Assembly: GCA_024138025.1 (NCBI GenBank)
Contig: JAMXBD010000963.1
Span: 62,001 to 126,000, forward strand
Direction of reading: 5' to 3'
Source of the DNA: Combretum micranthum
Lineage: Eukaryota; Streptophyta; Magnoliopsida; Myrtales; Combretaceae
DNA length: 64,000 bases
The notes beneath the pieces were generated by a model, which worked only from the letters and a program-made list of their open reading frames with translations, was not told the origin of the DNA and searched no databases. A program made the translations under genes and the position numbers. Every line of letters begins with the position of its first letter. Position 1 is the first letter of the stretch. This document shows, one piece after another, positions 35,841 through 49,249 of this stretch.

Positions 35841-37879
35841 AAATAAAATGATGATTATGGTATGAGAATTACAATGTAAAAATTTAACCTATTTTTTATA
35901 GATTAGAAAATGTAATTTATAATATACAATATTATCATCTATGATTCCATATATCCTTTGCGGGTATTTCTAGAAATAGTTTTGCTAACATATACCCAGC
36001 CATTACATGCATAGTGGTTATTAATATTACCCGAATTACTTATCTGATTAATTTGGCCATTATTAGCATTACTTATCATTTATCAAATGCTTAGACTACC
36101 GATTCCATTAAATGCATAATAAATGTTAGTTTGCAAGATAATCTATCGTCAAATTTAGAAAAAAGAAACAAAAAACAATAAAAAAAAAAAAAGGTTCAAA
36201 ACCAAGGAATTAACCAAAAATGGTTTCGGGAATGACTTGTGTATGGGTTTTGAAGGGTCTAGTCCAGTCTCTAGAGGCTGCCAGAAGAAAAGGTTTGGAA
36301 AAGGTGGACCGATTATGAGTTGGATTTATCGCGAAACATGATTCGGTCGGAAAATAATAACGGACATGTTGAATGCCACCCGTATGGACCCGTATTTAAT
36401 TATTTAACTATTAAAATAATATTATAATTAATATATCTAAAATATTTTAATGATACGATACAATTGGATATGATTATAGACTATAAATAGTTAAAATGGT
36501 AACATAATAGAATTTTATGTTTGAATAGTTTTTGGTATTCAAATAAGATAATTTTTAATGTTTATTGTTAATTTGTCACATATAATCAATACTAAAATAA
36601 CATAAATAATTTAGTCTTAAATTATTAATAAGTATCTTTAGACCTTTAAATATAAATATACATAGATTTGTGAAAGATGCGCCGACCATCCATTTGGGGA
36701 ATCTTCTTCACATATTCTATTATGACTTATAAAATTATTCTCCTTAGTTTTGTCGTATTACATCATTATGGAGCACCGTTATATAGTTTACATTATTTTT
36801 AATGGAATATATCTATGTATCAAAATGGATTTTATTGATAAAATTTCTCAAAAGCAACTGGAGAATTGAATTGATCACAAAGGGCGATAGACATCGGCTA
36901 TTAAAATGGAAACTTGCAAATGTAACACATCTTTACAAATCCAGAGAATAAAATTATATAAATATAAATCGTATAATTTTAAAATATTAAATCGCATCAA
37001 TTTTATTTTTTACAAAGAATCATATGTAATTAAAATATTCACTACGTCATAAAACCATATTAAACATTCAATATTTATTTATACGATTATTTTTATATAA
37101 TTGAAATTTATCCAAATAAATTTTCAATAAATCGTAAACAAATAAATATTTCATATGTTATTCTAACTAGTTTTAGGGATTATTAAATACCAAGATTATA
37201 GGTGGCTACTCTCTTTCTCTTCTTGTCGGGTATTCTTATTTTCAGATTTTCTTTTTATATATTATTTATTTACTTACTTTTTTATAATATTTAGGGCTGT
37301 GTTATATGTATGACTCATGTGGCATAAAACCTAACATGACCTTATTTATGGGTAAAGCCACGTGAAGGACTTCTCACGTTTTTCAAGTTGGGTTCGATCG
37401 TTACTAAGTTACGGTTTGTTTCGATTGTCTTATTTTTAAGTATATCGCATCAAATTAGATTTGTAATTTATTTATATTATATTTTATTATATGTATCATA
37501 TTTATTTGATTTATTTATAAATAAATTATCAGTTTTATCGATATTTATTTTTACTAACATCAGTTTAAAAAAATAAAAATAAGATATCAAAATGACCATA
37601 TTTGATGAAAATATAAACCCTTAATTTCTAATATCACATCTAACATCTCTTATCATTACTTAATTAATTTCTAAATATCATATCTAACATCTCTTGTTTT
37701 TAATATATAGGATCATCTAACTACTATTATTATCTTACTTATAACTATGATTTTATGAAGGATTATGAATTATGACTTGCTATGAATTAGATAGTGAAAA
37801 TACTATATTGGTGAATAAATCAAGACTAAGTGATTTGATAGAGGGTTGTGTATTTTGAATCAAGACATGGTACCGATTC
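35841..37879. other. A+T-rich intergenic DNA
   Basis: No gene. 36241-36400 has a short GC-richer patch with CGGTCGG/GACCGA words like other hAT-style remnants. 37617-37700 is a two-copy tandem of TTAATTTCTAATATCACATC-like text. Confidence 0.45.
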
Positions 37880-38365
37880 CGAACCAAAGGAGCTGGTTTT
37901 GGTTGTTCCAGTTTCAGCTTCTAGTTCTAAAACCAGGAACTACTGCAGCTAAAATTTTTTTTAGGGAAGAAGATTAAGAAAAAAAATGCTTATATAGCAA
38001 TAACTCTCATATACAATAAATATTAGAAATGCTTATATCAAATGAAAAAAAATTAAAGAAAAGTGAAATAAATGTTTTATTAATAGAAACATTTCTATTA
38101 TAAATGATAAGTGTGAAGCACAAATAGTTATGTTACAAATATTATGCCATGACTATTCAAGTTTAATTTGAATCCTTGTTTCTAGTTCTATATGTCTCGA
38201 TTTCTTTTTTTTTTTTCATTTTTTTCACTTTTTTTTTTACAGGATCCGATGGAACCTATGATTCCACCCCGCTTTGGGAACCAAGTAGGCTAGTTCGATT
38301 TCGGTTCTAGAACCGCCAGTGGCAATTCAAGTTCGATTCCTAGTTCAGAAACTAAATCGTGCCTA
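37880..38365. mobile_element. hAT-like MITE remnant with GGTTC/GAACC motifs
   Basis: The left part (37881-37950) has GGAGCTGGTTTTGGTTG and TTCTAGTTCTAAAACC. The right part (38240-38363) has GGTTCTAGAACCGCCAG and AAGTTCGATTCCTAGTTC. The ends are partly complementary around an A+T-rich centre. No transposase. Confidence 0.45.
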
Positions 38366-39025
38366 TATCTATTGAATGTAATGTTTTATTTTGTTATAAT
38401 CTACAATTTCAACTTTTTAGAGAAGTCTTTTTCTTTTCCCTAGAACAATCTTCTTTTTCCCTCCATAATTATACATATATATTCCATATTCTATCTATAA
38501 AATGATATCAATTATCTTCATATCAATCTTTACATATAACCCCTAGTTTGATGTCAATATTTACTAGCAGGTATCAATTATTTTCATATCAATTTTTTTT
38601 TTCAATTTTAAATATATGAATTTCCTTATGAATTTAAAAGATTAGACAAAGCTTTTTTTTTTCAATTAAAATTTTGATATAATTTGAACCAAACTAAACC
38701 ACTATAGAATGGTTTGGAAAATTTTTAATGCTAATCTAATTTATTTAAGGTTTATTTGAGATGGGAAAAAAACCAATCATAAATTATGAATTGATTTCCT
38801 TTTTAGTAAAACTCAAAAGAAAACCAATTCATTCATACCCTTATTTGTTATGTATACCCGCTATGTAAATAGTAATGAAATCTTGATATATTTAGCATGT
38901 GCAAATCACAGGCGATATTTATATTAAAAACAATTATTTCTTTTATCATGTATGTTGAAATTTTGTTGTCATGCCATTATACATTATTCCTTGGTGAGGG
39001 TAAATTATGGAAATATCCCTTGTAA
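38366..39025. other. Intergenic DNA
   Basis: Nothing recognised. Confidence 0.5.
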
Positions 39026-39443
39026 ACTTTAAATATAAAGGAATTTGTAAATTATCTCTAAACTTTTAACAAGGTGCGGATACACCCCTTAACTTTTAAA
39101 GTGATTTTTTAACCACTTAAACTTTCAAAAATTGACACAGTTAATAATAGTTAATTTTCCATGAATTTGGAGAGGGACAGTAAATCTTAAATAGATAAAA
39201 AGTTTATAGAGTAAATCTACAGAAATATGAAGTTTAGGAGGTAAACTCATACATAGGTGAAAATTTAGTGGGATATTTTATAACTCACTCATTTTGTTTT
39301 GATGGAAAATATTATGTGTCTTTAACTATGCCAAATTTTTAAAGTTTAAAGAATCAAAAATTCACTTTGAAAGTTTGGAAGGTCAATACACACTTAGGTA
39401 AAAGTTTTAAGGAGACAATTTGTAATTTCCACTTAAATACAAA
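39026..39443. mobile_element. Foldback element, family B copy 2
   Basis: The body is 39040-39430, starting GGAATTTGTAAATTATCTC and ending GACAATTTGTAATTTCC. Long inverted arms share AAACTTTCAAAAATTGACAC with the other family B copies. The flanks ACTTTAAATATAAA (39026-39039) and ACTTAAATACAAA (39431-39443) look like a decayed target duplication of about 11 bp, which suggests Mutator-type mobilisation. Confidence 0.68.
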
Positions 39444-39589
39444 AAACTACTTTGAAAATTAAATTTTTGTGGTTGCACAGGATACTCCCTGTAAACATTA
39501 GGAATTATAGATACATCAAATTCAAAAATTCAACGCTTATATCCCTAGACAAAAGCATAAATAAAGCTGGAAACTAGTTGAAACTACTT

Positions 39590-40015
39590 ACGAGCTATCC
39601 AAATTCAACTCAGCAATAATCGAATTCAACTCCATTGCAATTGAATCAAGTTCAAGTTTGAGCTATACAAGTAATTATCAAATTCAAATTTTAAAATACT
39701 CTATTCGAGTTGTTTGGCAAGCCTATTCAAACTCTTTTATATTTTTTATGAAAAAATAAAAAAAACTTATGTTTTTCATTTTTAAAACCTATTTTGTACT
39801 TTTTCCCTCTTCATATCCAATGGTAATTCCAATTTATTATTTAGTTTAATGCATTTCTATAAGAACAATCAACCTAATCAAGTCAAGCTCAAGCTTATCG
39901 AATATTGGTTTAAGTTGAGTTCGAGTTTAAAAATAATGCTCAATCAAGTTCGAATCGAGTCTAAACTTCAAGTTTTTTATTCGAGTCAAGTTCAAGCTTG
40001 ATTTCTTACTAACGA
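39590..40015. repeat. TCAAGTT/GAGTTCGAG MITE-like repeat
   Basis: Dense runs of TTCAACTC, ATTCGAGT, CAAGTTCAAG and GAGTTCGAGT in both orientations on each side of an A+T-rich centre. Similar degenerate copies occur at 42628-42770 and 46362-46580. This word usage is typical of a widespread plant foldback family. Confidence 0.5.
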
Positions 40016-41250
40016 CGAATTTCATTGCTTTACTTAATTGATAAATAATTAGATAAGAAGAGTACATCTCATTTATTGGTTTATGCGTACTTCTTGGACT
40101 TGTATTTCTTTTTTATTTTAAAGGAAAAGCAGAATATAATAGAAAGTTGAAATCGTTGCATCAATCAAATAAAAGCAATCGAAAAGTGCAAATCAAGTAT
40201 CAGGTAAAGATTTAAAGCGTAAATTATAAAGAGCCTAATGTCACAAAGACACCGCAAAAGATAGAGACCTAGCACATATGCTCAACCCAAGCATGGTTCT
40301 ATAATTTTGCTTGGTTGGGAAACGACTAAATATAAATCATACTAACTCATGTATCTAGAGTAAAAAAATTGGAAAAAAAAAAAAAGTTTTGCGTTTAATT
40401 ATTCTTGTTAATTTCTTTTTATTGTATTCATGTAATGCGCGTGGAAATTTTTATTGTATACCATTTTCTTAAAATCAAAAGATCAGGTTCAAAAAGTTTA
40501 GATCAACTTAATAGATTAGTTAACCTTTCTAATCTAGTTATTTGACAATTAGACAAAAGCAATGGGACTAAAATTTCTGTCAAAGGGTATAATCAAATTT
40601 AAAGTATCTCTAAAACATCTAAGTTCCTGCCGAATTTCTATAATATTTGTCTTATTTTAGTTGTTTTTGTATCTTATTTTTATCGTATTCAAACTGTTCG
40701 TTAAAAATCAAATATAAATAAAAAATAGATATTTTTACTCATAAATATTTCAAGCAAGCCAAATACAAATTAAATATATATAAAATATAAATATAGATCA
40801 GATATAGATAAAATACGTATATCTATGCGATCCAAACAGGTTAACTCAGGTCTAGATGTTTTAAATCAGTCACGTAGAAATATAGACGTAATTATTATTT
40901 CGCTGGTCAAGGAGAAGTTTGACAACTTTTACAATTTTTGTTAGCTGGAAAAGTCAAAGTAAAAAAGTCTTATTTTACGACGTGCACCGAAAGAAAGACA
41001 TCTCGAAGTTTTATATGGTCTCTCTTTCTGTTGGTCCCAAGTAACACGTAACGCGCCATACTCGATTTATATTTGTATGGAAATTAAAATACTGTATATT
41101 TTAAGTGTATTAATCAAGTTGCCTATATTTGTTTGGCCAAAAAATAGATGCCCGTATGATGATATTTAATTGAATATTTAATATTTTAAATGTTTGTTTA
41201 AGGTTTTATTTACTTTTTGTGCTATATGTTGTGATTGTACTAGACATTTC
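40016..41250. other. Intergenic DNA
   Basis: No gene or clear repeat seen. Confidence 0.5.
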
Positions 41251-41500
41251 CCTGTAGGTTTAAGTCCAACCCGGAGACACAATTTGTCAGTCTTTCTAAA
41301 TGGGATCTGGAACCTCGTTTGCCGATTTTTTTTTTTTTTTTTTTACGAGAAAACTCTTTGGATTCGCTGGTTTGGTGGGTTTGAGGGCAGACTTGGATTG
41401 ACAGGTCCATACGACGAGTCCTATCTGTCTCGCTGGGATAGGTCCAAGCAAGGACCTATCGTGGTCAGTTCTTTTGAGTTTCGATTCTAGTCCAATATGA
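41251..41500. mobile_element. GC-richer MITE-like remnant
   Basis: Contains CCAACCCGGAGACAC on the left and GATAGGTCCAAGCAAGGACC on the right around a T-run. In style it resembles the GC-rich elements at 27757-28270 and 37880-38365. No reading frame with a motif. Confidence 0.35.
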
Positions 41501-43084
41501 TGAGATATCTAGATTGTAGAGGCCTAAAATTATATATTTATAGAATGTATGGAACGTTTGATTGGACTATAACACGGAAATAGAAGACTTATAAGACGAA
41601 ATTCTAATTTTGACTATAATGAAGGCCGATTGCATGTTTGATGTTTTTCGTTCCCTTAATATTCTAGAATCTTTTAGAAAACTATGCACATATCTTGGAA
41701 TTTTTTACAACAGGGAAGAACATTGGCGCAAATAAATTAGTCAAAAGCACCTTGCACCCAAAAGTGGATGCAATTGCAAATTCAATAGCTAATTAATTCT
41801 AAAAGTATTTTTTTCCCCCAATAATTCTAGAAGCATATGACACTAAATTGGAAATTATCTTAAGAAAAAATTAAAAAATTAATGATACTTTTAATTTCCA
41901 GAATGAAATAAAGTAGAAATAGCATTGTAATTGAATTAGAAAAAAAAATGCTATTTATTCATTATAGTTCATTTAAGTCCATAAATAATATGCTAATAAA
42001 AACCAAAGAATGCCTATTCTTAGAACATCATTATTGCAAGTTGCTTGGTACTGTCATTATACCAAGCAACTTTCGTCGACAATAAAATAAGTTGCTTAGA
42101 TAATTGTTTAACACTTTTTTTTCTTCTTGAAAGGTACTTGGTTAAGCAATCTCTCTCTTCTCTCTCATTCATTTTTGTTATCAAAATGAATTATCATGTA
42201 ACCTTCTAGAAGTAATTATAGCATGAGACCTCTAAACGTGTAACTCTAGGATCAAATGGACAATTATTCAACAAAGAAAGCTGATGTGGCACATTAAGCA
42301 ATCCTCCAAACAACTCAGAGATAAATGTGCTCTTAAGGTTCATAAAGGAATTACAAATACTTATTTTGCAGTAATGGCATTTTCATATCCCAAAAGGAAC
42401 TACAATCGCTCATTTTACAATAATAACAATACAATGACAATTGCACTAGCTAAGCACTGAATAGATTTGATAAAGAAGATTTTACTTTTATAAAATCAAA
42501 TAAACGTGCCATAAAAACATATTTTATCAACATTTATTAAATGATAATAAAATGATTACACATTCCAAATGCTTACTCTACATGCTTATAAGTATTGTAA
42601 TAATGGTCTAAGAGAATCCAAATAAGATGATGCTAAGTCCAAGTTTAAGCTTAACTAAATATTCAAACATGAGCTAAAGTAACATTAGAATTTTAAATTT
42701 GAGCTTATCAACTAGAAATGGATTGTGACAAGCTCAATTTTGACTCGATTAAGTTTATGTAAACACTTTTCATATGAAACCCCGTAATTTTATAACACCA
42801 TCTAGAATATAGAATAAGGTAATTAAAATTTGGCTTTATAGTTGATCAAGATTTAAAATACTTAAAACCTTAAGTATTTAACCCTTTAACTCTAAAATTA
42901 ATAATAAATTATTATGTGTAATATAACTAGATATAGAAGCCTCCAATTAGAAATCCTAAGTATACAATAATGTCCAGGGCATTTAACTTAACATGCACAT
43001 AGATTTTTACAAAAGTATTATAGGACATGTCTTTATAAGAGAACATTGTTATCCGTACCAATTGGATAAAAGGAAATTATCAAT
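41501..43084. other. Intergenic DNA
   Basis: Nothing recognised apart from the CAAGTT-type repeat fragment at 42628-42770. Confidence 0.45.
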
Positions 43085-43575
43085 TATGCTTCCCCATCTA
43101 ACCATTACCTTCACATTGAAGTTATTGACGATAAATTATGGGACTAGGGATCTAGGCCAACCCAATCAATTGTACACTCAAGCTAACCTATTGGACTCAA
43201 GATCAACCTATTCTGACTCACTATAGGGTCTTAGGAGCACTGATTTTCCCTTGGCTTGGTAGGTTAGCCTTACGAGTTATATGCTGGACAAACCTGAATC
43301 AATTCAGTTAGCATGATCCACATTACTATCATTGGCTTCAATGAAGGAAATGGTTAGACATGGATTAGTAGTCTAACTTTCATATCCCTAATAACTGCTT
43401 TCAACCTCCAATATTCCATGATTTTTGCAACATGTGCAACCACTAGGAGTTTATTTCCTATAAATATCTTCTCTGCACATTTCCAAAGAAGTATGTCGCA
43501 TCGCTAAACCATATACCCTTAACTTATCCTCTAGACATTTTGGATGCAATCTAACTTCAGCATCAAGCCCAAATA
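43085..43575 (+). repeat. Old LTR remnant, Ty3/gypsy type
   Basis: Shares collinear features with 52085-52640: AACCTATTGGACTCAAGATC / GGCCTATTAGACCTAAGC, CTGACTCACTATAGG / CTCTAACTCATTTTC, CTTGGCTTGGTAGGTTAGCC / CTCAACTTGGTAAATTAGC, a CCTATAAATA TATA box, and a terminal CTAACTTCAGCATC. The CTNACTTAGGCATCGG-like end and TATA box are typical of Tat-type gypsy LTRs. No internal region is attached, so it is a solo or truncated LTR. Confidence 0.5.
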
Positions 43576-44541
43576 TCCAATTAGCCTTCTACCACTTTTG
43601 AACTAACAGCAAAAATAAATATGCAAACCAAATGTAAACATCGTCTTCTAAGTCCATTTTCCTTTTATTACAATTTCAAAACCTCCATAAACTCCTCAAA
43701 CCTTCAAAACCCACATCTCTCACGTTCTTCAACCATTTTCAATTTTGCAAGTTTCATGATGCTCTTGCAATGCACTCTCCAATTCCGGACTAAGGTTTAG
43801 ACCATCCCCGTAATGGGAAAATAAGAACGATGGTGGATTCAGAAAAATCATAAAATTCAATAGTTTTGCAAATTTTCCAAATTTGAAAACTAATCTTTGA
43901 TGGTGACTTATATATTTGAAATTATTAAGCTAGAAAACCTCTTTCTATATGTTTTAGGTAAAAATAGCAGACCCATGAATCCATTCAAGGACTACATTAA
44001 CTCATTCATACTAAAGCTAACGTGAATGGGAAATTCAATGATCTGTTGCTCTTATTGTTTGTGTGGTGTTTTATATTGTCGTTTACATGCTACTTGATGA
44101 TTGTCCGATGCAAAATACATGTTGTAGTTGAGTTATGCAGTCAATCGCATTAATATGAAAGTATAAATAGAAGAAGATGACAACCGGCCTGTTTATACAT
44201 CTTGCACCATCCAATTGATTCAACCAAATTGTGTTGTCGATCTACTTTCTAACACTTGGTTCCCTAACCCTTGTTTGGTTTAAATTAAATTTAAAATAGT
44301 AAAATAAAATAAAAATAAGATGAAATAGAATAAATTATAGTAAGAATTATATGTTGAACTACACAAATAATGATTTAATTTATGCCGAGAGTGATTTAAC
44401 ACAAGACTAAAAGAATCTTAGTTATGAACATCCAAAAACATAACAGTATAGTTAAGGTAAGACCATTAGATATTTTAGAATTATATTCTAATTCATATAT
44501 TACCCGATGGAAGTGGTTCAACAACAATGATGATGAACTTT
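43576..44541. other. Intergenic DNA
   Basis: No PBS or gag follows the LTR remnant. No gene seen. Confidence 0.45.
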
Positions 44542-44979
44542 AAATAAAGGTTAGTGTCAAAATGGTATCTGGACTTTCGCAAAAAATTCAATTAGATACT
44601 TAAAGTTTGGTTTTTAACAATTTGGTAGCTAAATTTTCATAAAAAGTTTAATCAGATACCTAAAATTTGGTTTTAAATAATTTATTGCATGAACTTTCGC
44701 AAAAAGTTTAATTAGGCACCTAAAGTTTAGTTTTGAACAATTTGATACTTAAAGCAAGTTTTCACGTATAATTTTTCCTACTTAATTAAACTTGCTTTAG
44801 GTAGTTAACACGTACATCAAAACTTGCTTTAGATATGAAATTATTCAAAACCAAACTTCATGTGGGAAAAATGTATGTGAAAACTCGCTTCAGGTACATT
44901 GTTCAAAACAAAACTTTAGATGTCTAATTGAATTTTTTGTAAAAGTTTAGGTACCATTTTTAGCATTATCCCTAAATAA
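44542..44979. mobile_element. Foldback element, family C, with internal tandem units
   Basis: The body is about 44548-44973. The left end AGGTTAGTGTCAAAATGG is complementary to the right end CCATTTTTAGCATTATCCCT. Each arm is built of ~56 bp units (TTTGGTAGCTAAATTTTC..., repeated three times on the left). AAATAA flanks both sides (44542-44547 and 44974-44979), a possible short target duplication. Confidence 0.65.
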
Positions 44980-46913
44980 CAATCCTAAAGGTTACACAAT
45001 AGTTACCTTGCCAAAAGAGTAAATGTTTTGAGAACCACATAATGCTCTTTTTGCATTCACCAAAGTCAATACTAACTTGGAAGATAACAAAGGACATTGT
45101 ATTTGGTAATTATGATTTAATTGCTTGTTGCGCTTTGGTATGTGTGTTGTGTTCTTCGGTACTATCTTGTAGTGTTTGAAATTATAAAGTACTTAGCTAC
45201 GAGAGATTTGTTTTGTGGCACTTTTTTATATTGATTGAATTACAAACAGGCTGGTTACTCTTAAATATATTAATAACTACCGAAATCATATTTAAAATTG
45301 GACATGTGTTGCATAGAATTTGCATCAGCTCTTATTGTTACTGTTCAATAATGAGCTCTATTCGGATCCTCTTATATGTATTCTAGTTCCAGCATCATGC
45401 AATGAACTAAAAGAATAGGAAAATTCGTGCATTGCAAAACCATGTTTAAACCATCATTTTTGGTCTTATCGTAAGTTTGTAGAGATCATGGCCTAAAATT
45501 GCATTTAAGGTGCCATGTGCTACCTCGGGACTCAATTTAAGGTATCCATGAGGTAAGATAATTGTTTAGACAATTGAACTTAGGCTTGTATTTAAGTTAT
45601 CATAGGAAATGGCAACATTTAAGGTCCCCTAGAGCTTATGATATAAGTTTATTGATATTGGATGATCTAGACACTAACGGAATTATGAATTCCCTAACCG
45701 AATGTCAAAGGGGATTATACCCTAAATTCCATACCGATTACCAAATACTACATGCGATGTTGCATTATATATATATATGTTCATGCATAGCGTATAATTG
45801 ATAACTTGCTTGTACTTGAAGCAACAATAAGAATATTGCACTTTTATATCACCAAGTTATGTTTTCGCTTAGCCTCTCCCCCTCCTCTTGATTGGATTGT
45901 TGGTAACTCTATAAGAGCAAGATAGGATAAGATTGATGTGAACAGGAATTATCTTACCTCAAGATAGTTGCCATAAACACTCGGAAAGATAATTTGGAAG
46001 AATCGAATCAACAGTAGTGACTCAATTATGAATAGGATCTCCTTTACCATTTAGGTTTATATATATGTAAGCTATTTATTAATGTTTTATTAGGGGATAT
46101 CAATTTTCTTTGTCCTTACCAATATGTGGAATGACGGGATTCCATAGTTATTTTCATAATATAAAATACGTATGTATCATAATTAGCGGTAGTAATTAAA
46201 TGTTAAATAATCTTGTGACTTCTAGCACATAAGAAAACTATCATATAATAGGTTCAAATGTGGCATGATAGTTTTTACTAATTCCTATTGGGCTCTATTA
46301 GGAGACTATTACATTTCATATAAAAAATACACTACGTTTTTCTAATAAATTAATACTGATATCTAAAGTCAACCTAAACTTAATTAAAGTTAAGCTCAAT
46401 TTGAGTTTCATTAGATTTATCCATTCATTAAACTAAATAACTTGAAACTTGCACTCTAAGTCAATTAAACAATTCAAGTAGTTTTCCCTCTAACTTAACA
46501 TAACTATAATCTATCTCAAACTCGAATAAAAATTAGACTGGGCTTAAAATTCTGTAAGTCAGTCTAACTTATTTATGCTATATGTCAATAGTCCTATTAA
46601 TAAGTGATTAATGAGGGAAAAAATTATTCAAATAAGTGTTATATATTAGGTGTATGTACTAATAAAATTTTGAAATACATAATAAAAAAACAAGTTGTCA
46701 AAAAGATAATTTTCTCTATGATTTATGTACGTTACATATATATTAGCATTTTATTGGCATTTACTACCATGGAACCTAATTATTATTTATTTGGTAATGC
46801 TAATAAAGCTTTGACCAAAGAATTTCTAATCAATAGTAATATTTTTAAAAATTGAAATTAATTTTCTATATTAAATCTTATAGAGTTGACTCTTATAGAG
46901 TACTAAACAGGTT
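44980..46913. other. Intergenic DNA
   Basis: Open frames at 45562-45801 and 46604-46855 are A+T-driven and show no motif. A CAAGTT-type fragment lies at 46362-46580. Confidence 0.4.

Positions 46914-46941
<28 letters not shown>
46914..46941. repeat. (TTTA)n microsatellite
   Basis: About seven TTTA units. Confidence 0.85.
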
Positions 46942-46944
<3 letters not shown>

Positions 46945-47029
46945 TCATTACAATAAAAAATAATGAATCAAATCTATTACTTTTTATGAGATTAAAAAAA
47001 AAAAATTCATTACATTATAAGATCATTAG

Positions 47030-47340
47030 CAACACTCTTATACTCAACCTATACTCGAACACTCCTTTTTACGTAAACTTTTTCTTATTGAGCCCTAAGC
47101 TGATGAATGCTTACGTCAACTAATGCGTCTTGCAACATGCTTCTTGATGATTCTATGCATTTGTTCGTGTTAGGTGACGTTGCCAATATGTTAATTAATA
47201 AAAGCATGGTGTTTGGTGTCATGGGATGGCAACCAATGGGACCAACCCCAGCCGACTCATGTGAAGTCTATGATACTTTTTTTCAAGGTTTTAAATTCGC
47301 CATCCCATGTAACACAAGATTCCTTCGTAGCAATTAGTTA
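47030..47340 (+). other. Possible gene or transposon fragment
   Basis: A 76-codon open frame (47107-47337, MLTSTNASCNMLLDD...FLRSN) has more balanced base use than its surroundings. It contains GVMGWQPMGPTPADSCEVYD. No family is recognised. The TTAGCAACACTCTTATACTC text just upstream is of the kind seen at ends of plant DNA transposons. Treat as unassigned. Confidence 0.3.
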
Positions 47341-48259
47341 ATAAATCTTACCCAATGATTACATATTTTATTTAAAAAAAAAAAGAAGAAACATATGAGA
47401 AAAATGTTAACTTTTTCATTAGCTCTTTGGGAATACAGATACTCGTAAATAGATAATACTACTTACTGTTTCGGATCATCCATTTCCAGCGTAATTCTAT
47501 TAATTATATTTAACATTTAGATAAAAATTTAATACAAAATTGTAAAAATCTCTCAATGTACATTTTAAACTTTTGGAATTTCGTGAATAACCCTTGAATT
47601 ATTATAAATTAATGAGATAAATGACACTTGAATTCTTTTATTTAATAAAAACATACTAAAATAAAAGTTTAGTAAATATTAAAGTATACTTTGATAAATT
47701 TAAGAAGTGTTAATCACAAGTTTAAGATTATTTATTAATTTATCAAAGTTAAGGGTAGTGATTTACAACATTTAAAATTTTATAGTATCTTGTATCTGTA
47801 CTAAATCAAAATTTAGAAACAAAAATTTATTCCATCTATTGAATAGCCATATATAATTAATAATAAATCCGTTCTACAGGGAGAGGGAAAAAACCGCCCT
47901 GAATTTCTAAACAACGTGATTACTTATGTTTGGTTGCGCGTGCGACAGACGCAGTTGTTCGCCTGGATAAAACAGCGTTCGACCCGCATTTCGACCGAAA
48001 TAGGTAGGAACCTTCGTTTAAGAGAAGTTTATTCGCAACATGAAGAATAAAATAAAGTAATACAAGTGTTTGCATGATCAGTGCAAATGTGTGAAAAACA
48101 TTAAAAAGAAAAACAAAAAGAAAAAGGTAAGTTTCTTTTTTTTTTTGGAGAAGTTGTATTGTGTTATATATATAGAGAGAGAGAGGAAATACATGTGCCA
48201 TGTACTTTAAAAAAAAATTCCATAAAAAACAATATTAAAAAAAAATTATAAAAGTAGTA
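47341..48259. other. Intergenic DNA
   Basis: Nothing recognised; a minus-strand open frame at 47920-48201 has no motif. Confidence 0.45.
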
Positions 48260-48590
48260 TTGTTGTATCGCATCTTAGTGATGCGATACAGATTTTTTAA
48301 AAATTATAAGTGTATCGCATTTTGGTTGTGCGATACACTTACATGTGTATAGCATGACCAACAAGCGATACACACATGTGTATACATGACCAACAAGCGA
48401 TACACATATAAATATACATGTATTGCTCGTTGGCTATGCGATACAGGGTCAGACGAGTATTGCATATCAACATGCGATGCTCAAGCACCTAAATTTTTTT
48501 TTTTTTTTTTGTTCTAGGTTGCTATATCTCTATCCAAAGATGCGATACAAGTATAAATACTGTATCTCCACTCCAAGATGCGATATAGGA
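48260..48590. repeat. GCGATAC hairpin cluster
   Basis: Successive perfect or near-perfect hairpins: TGTATCGCAT (48264-48273) with ATGCGATACA (48281-48290), and AAGTGTATCGCA (48308-48319) with TGCGATACACTT (48329-48340). Then come ACCAACAAGCGATACACA units in tandem, and TATGCGATACAG, AGATGCGATACAAG and AGATGCGATATAGG. The same words form the insertion at 22858-23280. No protein. It is an interspersed repeat of unknown class. Confidence 0.75.
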
Positions 48591-48879
48591 ACACTATTTT
48601 GGTAAAAAAAATTTGTACAATTTATATTTGTGTATTGTATTTAAATCAACCATAAACATGTGTTCAACCCTATATATGTATATATGTATATATATATTGG
48701 AAATGTCAATTGATACTTGAACTTTGAATGAAATTCAATTTAATACCTATTCCTACTTCTAATATGATAGAAGTTGAATATAGAAAGGTCAAACTAGATT
48801 CCTATAAATGATGGGCCTATAAAACAAAATTAGTAGCACGTTGGTCTATGCTTAATTCAACAAGCATATTAATCCAAAG

Positions 48880-49203
48880 ATGATAGATAGTCGAGAAGGA
48901 GAGGCAATTACCCTTTTCATGGAGAGAAAGGTTAATTATGATCAATCAATCCTCAACAGTTGTGTTGCCGTAAGATCAAGGCTATGGATAATTGACGATA
49001 GTTATGATGGAAGTGAGGCAAACCCACTAATCCATGTTCACACATACCGAACCCAGTCAGGAGAGCATTCAAGAAACATTGGACGAACTGCTGATGGAGT
49101 GCTAAAGGAGTTTAGTTGGTATACTAAACCGAATGAAAGGATTCCTAATAAGGCTTTGGTTGTTACTGTTTTGAGTTGGACATTGGCTCCTTGGGTCGCC
49201 TAA
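48880..49203 (+). CDS. Hypothetical 107-residue open frame
   Basis: Starts ATGATAGATAGTCGAG and ends at the TAA after PWVA. Composition is clearly less A+T-biased than the neighbours and charged residues are evenly used (NSCVAVRSRLWIIDDSYDGS, HTYRTQSGEHSRN). I recognise no domain, signal peptide or membrane segment. An internal Met at residue 14 is an alternative start. It sits between two foldback-type repeats (48700-48790 and 49250-49569), so it could be a captured or decayed gene fragment. Confidence 0.35.
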   Translation: MIDSREGEAITLFMERKVNYDQSILNSCVAVRSRLWIIDDSYDGSEANPLIHVHTYRTQSGEHSRNIGRTADGVLKEFSWYTKPNERIPNKALVVTVLSWTLAPWVA

Positions 49204-49249
49204 GCAACTAATTAGTTTAACTTGGTTCGGGAGGCCAGTGATCTATATT

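Noticed and set aside
48260..48590. CRISPR-like array
   Set aside because: The repeats are palindromic words with irregular spacing in a plant genome; there are no uniform spacers or cas genes.
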